DNA of 41,644 nucleotides from Planctomycetales bacterium. Lineage in GTDB: Bacteria > Planctomycetota > Planctomycetia > Pirellulales > Pirellulaceae. The translations under genes were made by a program, and so were the position numbers. Positions 9,201 to 16,111 of the stretch are shown piece by piece. The notes beneath the pieces are model-generated. The model did no database searches. It was given only the letters and a program-made list of their open reading frames with translations, and was not told where the DNA came from. Positions within the stretch are counted from its first letter, which is position 1. Every line of letters starts with the position of its first letter. The stretch spans positions 1-41,644 of the forward strand of contig JAGQPC010000002.1 of assembly GCA_020426925.1 (NCBI GenBank), in the 5' to 3' direction.

Positions 9201-9498
9201 CTGCGACGGGGGAAAGCTGACGTTGATCGACGTTGACTCGGGAGAAGAGGTCAGGCAATTCACCGGTCATACACACAAGATTCAAGCAATGTCGCTTAGC
9301 CCCGACGAGAAACAGATGGTCTCCAGCGACGCAAGCCGTGTGATCGTCTGGGACGTCGAAAACGCTCAGCCGCTGATCACGCTAACCAGTGGCGGCCCGG
9401 CTGTCCGCTCACTGGACTGGAGCCCAGATGATCAGCGCATCGCGGCCGGGCGGATCGATGGGACGGTGCGGATATGGTCACTGCCAAAGAGTCCTTGA
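6208..9498 (+). CDS. Membrane Ser/Thr protein kinase with zinc ribbon and WD40 repeats (second paralog)
   Basis: 1,096 residues from ATG 6208, with AAGAGG just upstream. The layout copies the first kinase: helical segment 10-62, zinc ribbon Cys 78, 81, 98 and 101, kinase domain about 124-387 with GMGAFG loop, Lys155, canonical HRDLKPSN 245-252, DFG 265-267 and [13 protein letters not shown] membrane helix follows at about 410-435, then WD40-like blades to the end (for example [11 protein letters not shown] and [11 protein letters not shown]). The cytoplasmic half is almost the same as in the first paralog, down to stretches of identical DNA, whereas the propeller half is strongly diverged. 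Inference: a duplicated kinase pair feeding the same intracellular target from two different external inputs. The substrate is unknown; the neighbouring sigma factor and STAS-like protein are candidates. Confidence 0.93.
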   Translation: MSNSSIDSDEKRAEQIRQIVKDCLMDRAAGEKITDESLIQSHPHLMPELQEELRNLRMIEQAEVKADRSGVSGLHIRCPHCQNPVELVDESSLSEVVCPSCGSQFSLVDDSERTYHARTDQTIGHFQLLDKVGMGAFGSVWSARDTELDRQVAVKIPRKGQLTAEDAELFVREARAAAQLKHPHIVSVLEVGRHEDRIYIVTEFVQGLDLADWLTDQQATPREAAELCATVADALQHAHDNGVIHRDLKPSNIMLDTAGEPHLMDFGLAKRESGEMTMTVEGKLLGTPAYMSPEQARGAAHDADARSDVYSLGVILFELLTGERPFRGSTRMLLHQILVEDAPAPRRLNGQIPKDLETICLKCLEKAPDCRYQSARELRDDLQRFLHGEPVAARPIAKVVRGWRWCRRNQTVAGLGAAVACLLLFLAIAGPIIAWKKEELLDAQKKLTLRLSRQLYVIHLTNADKALGEKDYLRGRHELDACPAEERGWEWRFLNQKLLATVPVQLARNEKPLFTRDGKRLIAAGVAGSPDENKAIVWDLSSGDVVIELPHPSRLVSLALSPDETKLVSGTATGELVLWNLKTTQAVWSVKLHEDRFDGIAFSPDGRQIATANWDSTLKVFDANDGHVQFSLTFENQPRKVMFSPDGRWIAAGFRMNRESAVLVDARGGTIAAKFSTPGAAVPTFSPGGQRIATGNADGTISFWEWNGEKLIHEKSWQAGNGPLLELDFSADGNQLVSAQGSSVSVWNTLSGDELAAFDAGANVYWLTMSPRNDEVAVFTGAHGIRLWRYMGPKDGYVVQLPEAPSLPRPVFSRDGRWLAVGGYDDEEQNLATPLAVINSATGKLDARLPGNFLGGFTWCPDGQHIIASRVGKQKHEMFHASTGKLVREFGPASSDIAFPHIDRSGRFLTTIESDLRIRIWELSSGELTSEYHIERDPTWWASTVGPGGTLAAIAFHQDYNVNIFGTRDKSAAHTLPTPGRWPSVMLFTRDESQLYVGCDGGKLTLIDVDSGEEVRQFTGHTHKIQAMSLSPDEKQMVSSDASRVIVWDVENAQPLITLTSGGPAVRSLDWSPDDQRIAAGRIDGTVRIWSLPKSP

Positions 9499-9680
9499 CA
9501 GTCAACTCGTGGCGACGGAATGCTGAGAGCCCCAGACAAGGAGCAACAACAACCGGTCCGGCAACAATCTTCACCTCGCCAGTTTCATCGGATCAAACGG
9601 AGCAGTTCCGTTGCAAGCCTGAAACGGACTAAGGAGCTGAGTTGTCGCGTCGAGAGGTCGCTTTCACCCGTACAATCCTC
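9499..9680. other. Intergenic, one small hairpin
   Basis: No gene is seen between the second kinase and the small ORFs ahead of the BLUF gene. A short perfect hairpin, AACGGA (9596-9601) with TCCGTT (9607-9612), lacks a T-run and is weak as a terminator. Confidence 0.4.
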
Positions 9681-9812
9681 ATGATTGAAATCGTACGCTG
9701 CAATCCGGAGGAGGTCTTTCGATATGTCAGCAAGTTCCGACGGCTTCATTCGATGAATGAGGGAAGACTGGAGGAGATTCTTTTCTGCACGCAACTTGGT
9801 GAACCGAGATGA
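9681..9812 (+). CDS. Possible 43-residue ORF overlapping the BLUF gene start
   Basis: ATG 9681 to TGA 9812 encodes 43 residues beginning MIEIVRCNPEEVFRYVSKFR and ending QLGEPR. The stop overlaps the BLUF start as ATGA, a pattern usual for translational coupling. No ribosome site precedes ATG 9681. A strong one, GGAGGAGGT (9707-9715), lies inside and serves a ten-codon frame (9724-9756) whose TGA in turn overlaps the in-frame internal ATG 9753 of this ORF. No family is recognised. It may be a leader that loads ribosomes onto the BLUF message, or chance; coding status is uncertain. Confidence 0.3.
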   Translation: MIEIVRCNPEEVFRYVSKFRRLHSMNEGRLEEILFCTQLGEPR

Positions 9813-10297
9813 GTGAACAGCACAAGGCGATTGAAGGCGATGCCGAGGAAGAAATCTATCAACTCGTCTATGTGAGCGCCGCCACCGTGCCTTTCTCCCA
9901 AGCAGATCTTGAACAACTGCTTAGTCGGGCTCGCGTAAACAATGCATCTCTTGACATCACTGGAGTGCTGCTGTTCATAGACGGCACCTTCTTTCAGGTT
10001 TTGGAGGGCAGTCAAGAAAACGTCAATTCGTTGTACGAACAAATTGAGCTGGATGAACGACACATCGAGAAGCTTGTCTTAGTCAGACGAATAATCCCAC
10101 AGCGTAACTTTGCTGAATGGCGAATGGGATTTGTAAATGATGAACAGGCAATTTGTCAGCTGCCGGGGTTTGTTGACTTCTTCGCGGACGGTCACCGCTC
10201 CTTCTTAGATCTCAGAGGCGACAGCAAACGGATAAAAGAGGTCATAGAAGGCTTCCACCGCGGCAGATGGCGTCGTCATGCCGAATTAGTGAGTTAG
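9809..10297 (+). CDS. BLUF-domain blue-light sensor (FAD-binding)
   Basis: 162 residues. An in-frame stop at 9800 forces the start to ATG 9809. Residues 16-110 form a complete BLUF domain. Flavin-site residues fall at the same numbers as in the reference AppA: Tyr21, Asn45, Gln63 (in FFQVLEG), Trp104 and Met106. The family binds FAD noncovalently, and blue light rearranges the Tyr-Gln hydrogen bonds, passing a signal to a partner or attached domain. Here only about 50 residues follow the domain, with no output domain (no EAL, GGDEF or cyclase), so it must act through a partner protein. The last 25 residues are basic (GFHRGRWRRHAELVS). The partner is not evident; the upstream kinases are the nearest signalling genes but lie over 300 bases away. 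Confidence 0.93.
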   Translation: MSEQHKAIEGDAEEEIYQLVYVSAATVPFSQADLEQLLSRARVNNASLDITGVLLFIDGTFFQVLEGSQENVNSLYEQIELDERHIEKLVLVRRIIPQRNFAEWRMGFVNDEQAICQLPGFVDFFADGHRSFLDLRGDSKRIKEVIEGFHRGRWRRHAELVS

Positions 10298-10396
10298 GCT
10301 CGTTTAACTGAATACAATGAACGGTCGTGTACGTGGAAACACCGTCGCGTTCCTCACGCTGCAATTCGTGCAGCTATTTGCGGAAATGCTAGATGC

Positions 10397-10654
10397 CTAA
10401 GCGGTAATCGTAAGCAATTCCTCCGACGTCGAACTCAAGCCAATCTCCAGAGTAGACTGCTCTTCGGCAGTCGTCGCTACGCTCGACGCGGACTCGCTCA
10501 CCTCATTCGCGCTGTCAGAAATCGAGTTGATTAGTTCACATTCATTTCGACGCCCGGCGTTGAACCCACCAACAATCCCAGCATCACGCCCAAATTCGCC
10601 CAAAAAGAGACTCAACACGCTAGACGTACGCGCCGATCCCGTGAATCGTTCCAC
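10397..10654 (-). pseudogene. Possible decayed fragment of a methyl-accepting chemotaxis protein
   Basis: An 85-codon minus-strand frame ends in a stretch reading SISDSANEVSESASSVATTA, then EEQST and SSTSEELLTITA. That Ser/Ala-rich heptad pattern with aEEQ resembles the start of the signalling coiled coil of chemotaxis receptors (for example ASSQVSSSAQSLA...EEMASMT). The first 35 residues look unrelated, and no sensor, HAMP or hairpin tip is present. If the resemblance is real this is a remnant; it may also be chance composition. Confidence 0.25.
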
Positions 10655-10762
10655 GATCCTACTGGGCGAAGTGCATCACTGCGTAAAGCCACATGGATTC
10701 GCGGGAGGACTTCCGGAAAAACGGACTTGCCCATCTTCTGCTTAGCGATATAGTACAGTTGT

Positions 10763-10780
10763 TTCAAACGCCTGTTTGAA
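10763..10780. promoter_or_regulatory. Putative TetR operator, 7-bp inverted repeat
   Basis: TTCAAAC - GCCT - GTTTGAA is a perfect 7-bp inverted repeat with a 4-bp spacer, ending 23 bases before the tetR start. Size and place fit an autoregulatory TetR-family operator, so the whole tetR-efflux operon is probably self-repressed and induced by a transported compound. This is inference from symmetry and position. Confidence 0.55.
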
Positions 10781-10803
10781 TTTCTTGAAATGGTCGTACG
10801 TTC

Positions 10804-11439
10804 ATGTCAACCGAAGCTACAACCTCGCAAATCTTGGAAGCGGCCGGAGAAGTCTTTGCCGAAAAGGGCTTCAAGGATGCTACCGCGCGCGAGATTTGTA
10901 AGCGGGCTCACGTGAACCTGGCCGCGATTAACTACCACTTTGGAGACAAAGAGCGGCTCTACTTGGAGTCTGTGAAGAATGCCAGACAGTTGATTGAGGC
11001 GGATGTTCCGTTACCCGAACTTTCCGATGCGTCAACACCGACCGAAAAGTTGGAATCGTTCATCTACACGCTTGTTCGTCGCCTATTTAACCCTCGTTCG
11101 CCCGCCTGGCAGCACCGGCTGATCCTTCGCGAAATCATGGAGCCTTCGAAGGCGTGTGAAGAAATGGTGCAAGAATCGTTTTCTCCCTTTATGGAACGAT
11201 TGAAACAGATTATCGCTGAAATGACCGGTGACGCTTTGCCCAGACATGCGGTTCAGCAGTTGTGCTTCAGCGTCATCGGCCAATGCGTCTATTACCGAGC
11301 GCACGAACGGGTCGTCGAGATGATGGTAAGTGCTACTGACCGTAAGAAGCATTATCGTCCTGACGCACTTGCCGCTCACATTACACAATTTAGCGCCGCC
11401 GCTATTCAGGCTTACGCTTCTATCACCGAGAAATCATGA
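10804..11439 (+). CDS. TetR-family transcriptional regulator, CecR-like
   Basis: 211 residues. The N-terminal DNA-binding domain (about 8-55) has the TetR helix-turn-helix: ILEAAGEVFAEKGFKDATAR, then EICKRAHVNLAAINYHFGDK. The C-terminal part (about 75-205), with WQHRLILREIMEPSKACEEM and CFSVIGQCVYYRAHERV, resembles the CecR/YbiH ligand-binding domain (formerly DUF1956). The stop overlaps the start of the membrane fusion protein gene (ATGA), so all three efflux genes are almost surely one transcript. Family knowledge: such regulators repress an adjacent HlyD-type efflux operon until a drug-like ligand binds. The inverted repeat just upstream is the likely operator. The inducer is unknown. Confidence 0.93.
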   Translation: MSTEATTSQILEAAGEVFAEKGFKDATAREICKRAHVNLAAINYHFGDKERLYLESVKNARQLIEADVPLPELSDASTPTEKLESFIYTLVRRLFNPRSPAWQHRLILREIMEPSKACEEMVQESFSPFMERLKQIIAEMTGDALPRHAVQQLCFSVIGQCVYYRAHERVVEMMVSATDRKKHYRPDALAAHITQFSAAAIQAYASITEKS

Positions 11440-12824
11440 CACGAAAACACCTTGCATTCTTGAAAGCTGCACCGCTTTGCATACTATTGGCGTCCGTTGC
11501 TTTCGCCGTCACGCTTCGGAATATGAAAAAAGCTCCGGACGAAAAAGCAAATCAAACTAATGCTCCGTTGGTCGAAACTGTTTCGGTCGTGTCGTGCGAC
11601 GAAGGCTTCTTCATCGAAGTGGACGGAGTCGTCACGCCTTACCGAGAAGTGACGTTGTCTGCTCAAGTGGCCGGCCGTATTAAGTACAAATCGGAATCTG
11701 CACAGGCAGGTTCAGTTGTCGAGCAAGGTGATTTGCTGGTCGAGATCGATCCTCGGGACTACGAACTCGAGATCAAGCAGCTACAAGAAACGGTCAAGCA
11801 GTCAGGCGTCAGCATCGAAGAAGCCGATATCGAAAAATCGAACACCGAAGAGCTAGTGACGCTGACTCAAGGTGAACTCGATCTGCAAATCACGGAAGTG
11901 CGGCGATACGAAGATCTTGCCAAACGCAACGCGGGCTCGCAATTGCAGGCGGACACGGCGAAGCGAAGTGAGATCCGCGTTCGAAACCAACTGCAAGCTT
12001 ATCGAAATCAGATTACGCTCGTGAGCGCGAAACGGAATCGCCTGTTGCGTCAAAAAGAGCAGGCGTTGGCAAATCTCGAGAAAGCCCTGCTCAATCTGGA
12101 ACGCACGAAAATCTCATCGCCGTTGAGCGGAATTGTCATGGCGGATCAAGTTGAGCAGGACGATTTCGTTCAGCCTGGAACTCCGGTCGTGTCACTGGAA
12201 GACCGCAGCAAAGTTGAAGTGAGATTCAATCTACAGCTTCAGGAGTTACGTTGGCTGTGGGGTGACACTGCTTCGACTCTGCAAAACGACTTCGAGTTGC
12301 CCAAGGTCGATGTCGAAGTCTATCTGGACCTGGACGACCATCGATACAAATGGACTGCTCGGTTGGCTCGGTACGATGGAGCAGGCATTAATCCGGCGAC
12401 GCGCACGGTGCCGTGCATCGCGATTGTCGATCGCCCTTCGGCTGGCGAACTCGTACTGAACGAAACTAGCCGAAGCGCCGTGACCGATTTGCCAGTTCTG
12501 CCGACGTTGATGCGAGGGCTGTTTGTTTCGCTTCGCATTCCCGTGAAGAGTAATCTCGATTTGGTGACGATCCCATCCGAATCACTTCGCCCCGGCAATC
12601 GGATCTGGTTGGCGAAGAACAATCGCTTGGAGCAGCAGCAGGTTGAGATCGCCTATGCCGACAAAAACAACGTTGTCTTGCTGGCTAACACGGACGAAGT
12701 GAAACCTGGAGATCGCGTCATCACATCGCCGTTGCCGCTGATCACGGAGGGCATGGAGATCCGCGACGAAGGCGCGCAAACGCTGATCTCTGCAGACGAG
12801 TTCGACGACAAGGAGGCGCTTTAG
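11436..12824 (+). CDS. RND efflux periplasmic adaptor (membrane fusion protein, HlyD/AcrA type)
   Basis: 462 residues. An N-terminal hydrophobic segment (about 9-27, PLCILLASVAFAVTL) is a signal or membrane anchor. A lipoyl half-motif follows (VVTPYREVTLSAQVAGRI), then a long alpha-hairpin (about 105-220) rich in Gln, Glu and Lys, and the second lipoyl half (ISSPLSGIVMADQVEQDDFV). The C-terminal third is the beta-barrel and membrane-proximal domain. It should link the RND pump encoded directly downstream to an outer-membrane channel. The start overlaps the tetR stop, and its own stop is followed at once by the permease ATG. No outer-membrane factor gene is in this operon, so the pump must borrow one from elsewhere. 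Confidence 0.92.
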   Translation: MTRKHLAFLKAAPLCILLASVAFAVTLRNMKKAPDEKANQTNAPLVETVSVVSCDEGFFIEVDGVVTPYREVTLSAQVAGRIKYKSESAQAGSVVEQGDLLVEIDPRDYELEIKQLQETVKQSGVSIEEADIEKSNTEELVTLTQGELDLQITEVRRYEDLAKRNAGSQLQADTAKRSEIRVRNQLQAYRNQITLVSAKRNRLLRQKEQALANLEKALLNLERTKISSPLSGIVMADQVEQDDFVQPGTPVVSLEDRSKVEVRFNLQLQELRWLWGDTASTLQNDFELPKVDVEVYLDLDDHRYKWTARLARYDGAGINPATRTVPCIAIVDRPSAGELVLNETSRSAVTDLPVLPTLMRGLFVSLRIPVKSNLDLVTIPSESLRPGNRIWLAKNNRLEQQQVEIAYADKNNVVLLANTDEVKPGDRVITSPLPLITEGMEIRDEGAQTLISADEFDDKEAL

Positions 12825-15800
12825 ATGCACTCGTTCGTCAAAGGTGCCATCAAAAACTCGCCGGCCATGAACACGCTGATGGTCGCGATCTTGATCGTCG
12901 GTACGATCAGTTTGTTGCGAATGCGGCGCGAGGTCTTTCCTGAATTCGAACTGGAAATCGTGTTGATCACGGTTCCGTATCCTGGAGCGACTCCCGAGGA
13001 AATCGAGCGAGGCATTTGTCAAAAGATCGAAGAAGCGGTTCAGACCGTCGATGGCATCAAGAAAATGATGTCGGTTGCCAAGGAAGGATCCGGTTCTGTC
13101 GTTCTTGAGTTGCGTTCCAATGTCAAAAACGTACGAAAAGTCGTCGACGAGGTCGATTCTGCTGTTCGGCTGATCCCTAGTTTTCCCGAGCGAACGGAAG
13201 CTCCGGAAATCCAGCAAATCACGTTTCGTGAGGCGGCGATCAGCGTCAGCGTACTCGCTCCAGAACGTCCGGATGGGAATCCTGTTTCTGAAACAGAGTT
13301 GCGAGCCGTCGCAGAAAACGTGCGAGACAAGCTGCTCCAGCTGGACAACGTTTCTCAGGTTCAGGTTAAAGGCGCGAGAAAATACCAAATCGATATCGAG
13401 ATCCCCGAGGCGAAACTGCGCGAGCATGGGTTGTCGCTGACCGATGTTGCGGAAATCGTCCGGCAACACAATTTGGAGCTCCCTGCCGGAACGCTAAAGA
13501 GTCAAAGCGAAGAAGTCTTACTCCGCTCAAAGAACAAGCGGCTGGTTGGTGTTGAGATCGAAAAGATTCCGATTGTGACCAACCCGGACGGAGTGGCTTT
13601 GAACATTGCTGACATCGGCGAAGTGAACGATGGTTTTGAAGACACCACAGCCATTTGTAGTGTCAACGGGCGGCAAGCGGTCCAGCTGGAGGTCCAGCGA
13701 ACTTCTCAAGAAGACTTGTTGGCGATTTCTGACGAGGTCGTCGACTTTTGCGAAGGGCTGAAGTTACCCGGAGGGTACGAAGTCGTCGCATGGGGCGATC
13801 GAGCGGTCGAAGTTCGGGATCGCCTAGATTTGCTGATCAGGAACGGGAAAACGGGATTGCTGCTTGTGTTCCTGGTGCTGGCGTGCTTTTTGGAGCTCAA
13901 GCTTGCGTTTTGGGTGGCGCTTGGTATCCCGATTTCGATGCTCGGAGCCGGAGGTATTTTGCTAGGGCTCGATCAGACGTTGAACATGCTGTCAATGTTC
14001 GCGTTTCTGATGGCGCTTGGGATCATTGTCGATGACGCGATCGTCGTCGGTGAGAATGTTTACGCTCATCGCCAGATGGGCAAAACACCAATGCAAGCAG
14101 CGATCGACGGGACCGTTGAAGTCGTGCCGTCCGTTGCTGCATCCGTAATGACGACGATTATCGCGTTCTGCCCGATGTTGTTCGTGTCGGGAATCATGGG
14201 GAAATTTATCGCGGTGATGCCAATTTCCGTAATTGCGATGCTTGTCATTTCGCTCTGCGAAAGCACGACCATTTTGCCGTGCCACTTGGCGCACAGGGAT
14301 AGTCTGTTTTTCCGTTTTTTGGGGGTCTGTTGTTGGCCGCTTCAGCACGTAATAGTGCCACTATTCGCATGGGTCAACCGACAAAGCGAACGCGGTCTCG
14401 ATTGGTTTGTGTCAAATATTTACACGAAGGTCTTGCGTGTCGCAATCAACTACAGGTGGATCACTATGTCCGCGGCGGTAGGGCTGTTGATCGCGACGGT
14501 CGGTTTCGTTCAAGGAGGATTTGTGCCGTTTGTGTTGTTTCCCAAAATCGATAGCAACATCATTTTGTGCAAGGTGACATTTCCCGATGGGACACCTGAG
14601 AGCATTACTAATCGTGCAACGCTGCAGGTCGAGCGAGCCATCAGCGAGCTGGGTAAGAAGCATGGCGATATCGCAAAGGTGATTTATCGAAATGTGGGAA
14701 CCGTTGCGATTGAACAAGGTCCCGGAGCCGGTACTGTTTCGGGGAGTCACGTCGGCGCAGTCACCGTCGAACTTGTCGACAGTAGTTTTCGTGAAATCAC
14801 TAGCCAACAGCTGATTGCCGAATGGCGAGCCAAAGTGCCCGACATCGCCGGCGTTGACAGTCTCTCGTACGGAAGCATCGCCGCGGGACCAGCTGGAACG
14901 CCAATTGAATTCAAGTTACTAGCCGATTCTGAACATGTCGATGATCTCGAAGAGGCGGTTGCAGCCTGCAAGGAACGGCTCAGCAAGTTCAACGGTGTGT
15001 TCGATGTTTCAGATGATGCAAAGCCAGGAAAGTGGGAGTTTCAGATTTCGCTGAAGGACAACGCAAAATCGATGGGGATGCGTGAGCAAGATATTGCCGA
15101 CACCATTCGTGCATCCTACTACGGCGCAGAGGTAATGCGATTGCAACGCGGTCGCCATGAAGTGAAATTGATGGTCCGATATCCGGCTGGTGAGCGCCAG
15201 ACGTTGTCCGGTTTTGAAGACATTCGCATTCGTGGCAACGATGGTCAAGAGCGTCCAATAACAGAGCTGGCCGAAATCGAAGTTGTACGTGGATACAGCG
15301 AAATCAATCGGCTGAACCAACATCGGTCTGTGACGATCAGTGCCGATGTCAACGAATCGGTCGCCAACGCCAGCGAGATCGTAGCTGCACTGCAAGGCAA
15401 ACCGACTCCGCGGCAAAACATGATCGCCATGCTGACGGGGACGCCTCCGGAAGTGAAAGCGTTTATCCCGGACCTTTTGAAAGAACATCCTGGCATAACA
15501 GTAAACTGGGAAGGACAAAAAGAACAGTCGCGAGAATCGCTGCGAAGTCTGCTGTTTGCAAGCGTCATCGCTCTGCTGGTGATGTACGCGCTGCTGACAT
15601 TTCAATTCAAGAGTTACATTCAGCCAGTGATCATCATGTGCGTTATTCCGTTTGGACTCGTCGGTGCGATCGGAGGACACTTTGTCATGCAGCTTAAGTT
15701 GACGCTGTTCAGTTTCTTCGGGCTTGTCGCGTTGACTGGAGTCGTTGTCAACGACTCGATTGTTTTGATCGACTTTATCAATACCAGAGTTCGTTCCAAA

Positions 15801-16100
15801 GATGATCTTGTCGATGCACTGATCGACGCTGGGCGACGCCGTTTCCGTCCAGTGCTATTAACGTCCGCTACGACTATTGCCGGACTGCTTCCGATTCTGT
15901 TTGAGACTTCATTTCAGGCTCAATACTTGATCCCAATGGCCGCGAGTCTTGCGTTTGGTTTGTTGCTGGCAACCGTGCTTGTGCTGATCCTTGTGCCGAC
16001 GTTCTACCGGATCTACCGCGATTCACTAGCGTGGGCGCAAGGGCACTCTTTGTTTGTCGAACAGCATGAGGAACTCGCGCCAGCGTTTGAGGTGTCCTAA
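12825..16100 (+). CDS. RND-family efflux permease (AcrB-like)
   Basis: 1,091 residues, near the usual length of the family. The two-fold repeat is visible: N-terminal TM1 (NTLMVAILIVGTISLL), a large periplasmic loop, TM2-6, a second loop, then TM8-12 ending near residue 1070. The proton-relay Asp pair sits in TM4 at 403-404 (GIIVDDAIVV), matching AcrB Asp407/408. The TM10 position of AcrB Lys940 is Asn976 (VVVNDSIVLIDF), as in many non-AcrB RND subfamilies. It uses the proton gradient to export a hydrophobic or amphipathic substrate through the adaptor; the substrate is unknown. It is transcribed with tetR and the adaptor. The stop is 11 bases from the end of the convergent pyruvate carboxylase gene. 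Confidence 0.93.
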   Translation: MHSFVKGAIKNSPAMNTLMVAILIVGTISLLRMRREVFPEFELEIVLITVPYPGATPEEIERGICQKIEEAVQTVDGIKKMMSVAKEGSGSVVLELRSNVKNVRKVVDEVDSAVRLIPSFPERTEAPEIQQITFREAAISVSVLAPERPDGNPVSETELRAVAENVRDKLLQLDNVSQVQVKGARKYQIDIEIPEAKLREHGLSLTDVAEIVRQHNLELPAGTLKSQSEEVLLRSKNKRLVGVEIEKIPIVTNPDGVALNIADIGEVNDGFEDTTAICSVNGRQAVQLEVQRTSQEDLLAISDEVVDFCEGLKLPGGYEVVAWGDRAVEVRDRLDLLIRNGKTGLLLVFLVLACFLELKLAFWVALGIPISMLGAGGILLGLDQTLNMLSMFAFLMALGIIVDDAIVVGENVYAHRQMGKTPMQAAIDGTVEVVPSVAASVMTTIIAFCPMLFVSGIMGKFIAVMPISVIAMLVISLCESTTILPCHLAHRDSLFFRFLGVCCWPLQHVIVPLFAWVNRQSERGLDWFVSNIYTKVLRVAINYRWITMSAAVGLLIATVGFVQGGFVPFVLFPKIDSNIILCKVTFPDGTPESITNRATLQVERAISELGKKHGDIAKVIYRNVGTVAIEQGPGAGTVSGSHVGAVTVELVDSSFREITSQQLIAEWRAKVPDIAGVDSLSYGSIAAGPAGTPIEFKLLADSEHVDDLEEAVAACKERLSKFNGVFDVSDDAKPGKWEFQISLKDNAKSMGMREQDIADTIRASYYGAEVMRLQRGRHEVKLMVRYPAGERQTLSGFEDIRIRGNDGQERPITELAEIEVVRGYSEINRLNQHRSVTISADVNESVANASEIVAALQGKPTPRQNMIAMLTGTPPEVKAFIPDLLKEHPGITVNWEGQKEQSRESLRSLLFASVIALLVMYALLTFQFKSYIQPVIIMCVIPFGLVGAIGGHFVMQLKLTLFSFFGLVALTGVVVNDSIVLIDFINTRVRSKDDLVDALIDAGRRRFRPVLLTSATTIAGLLPILFETSFQAQYLIPMAASLAFGLLLATVLVLILVPTFYRIYRDSLAWAQGHSLFVEQHEELAPAFEVS

Positions 16101-16111
16101 TGAGTCTCGCT

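Larger units (their letters stand above)
10298..10803. other. 506-bp spacer with a possible receptor remnant and the tetR promoter region
   Basis: No intact gene is seen. The minus strand carries a short frame resembling part of a chemotaxis receptor (separate entry). The last 65 bases hold the inverted repeat that probably serves TetR. The rest shows nothing recognisable. Confidence 0.5.

Noticed and set aside
8566-9285. 239-codon minus-strand frame
   Set aside because: Antisense to the WD40 region of the second kinase, with no recognisable domain.
12582-13469. 295-codon minus-strand frame
   Set aside because: Antisense shadow of the adaptor and RND permease genes; Arg/Asp-rich composition typical of reverse reading of coding DNA.
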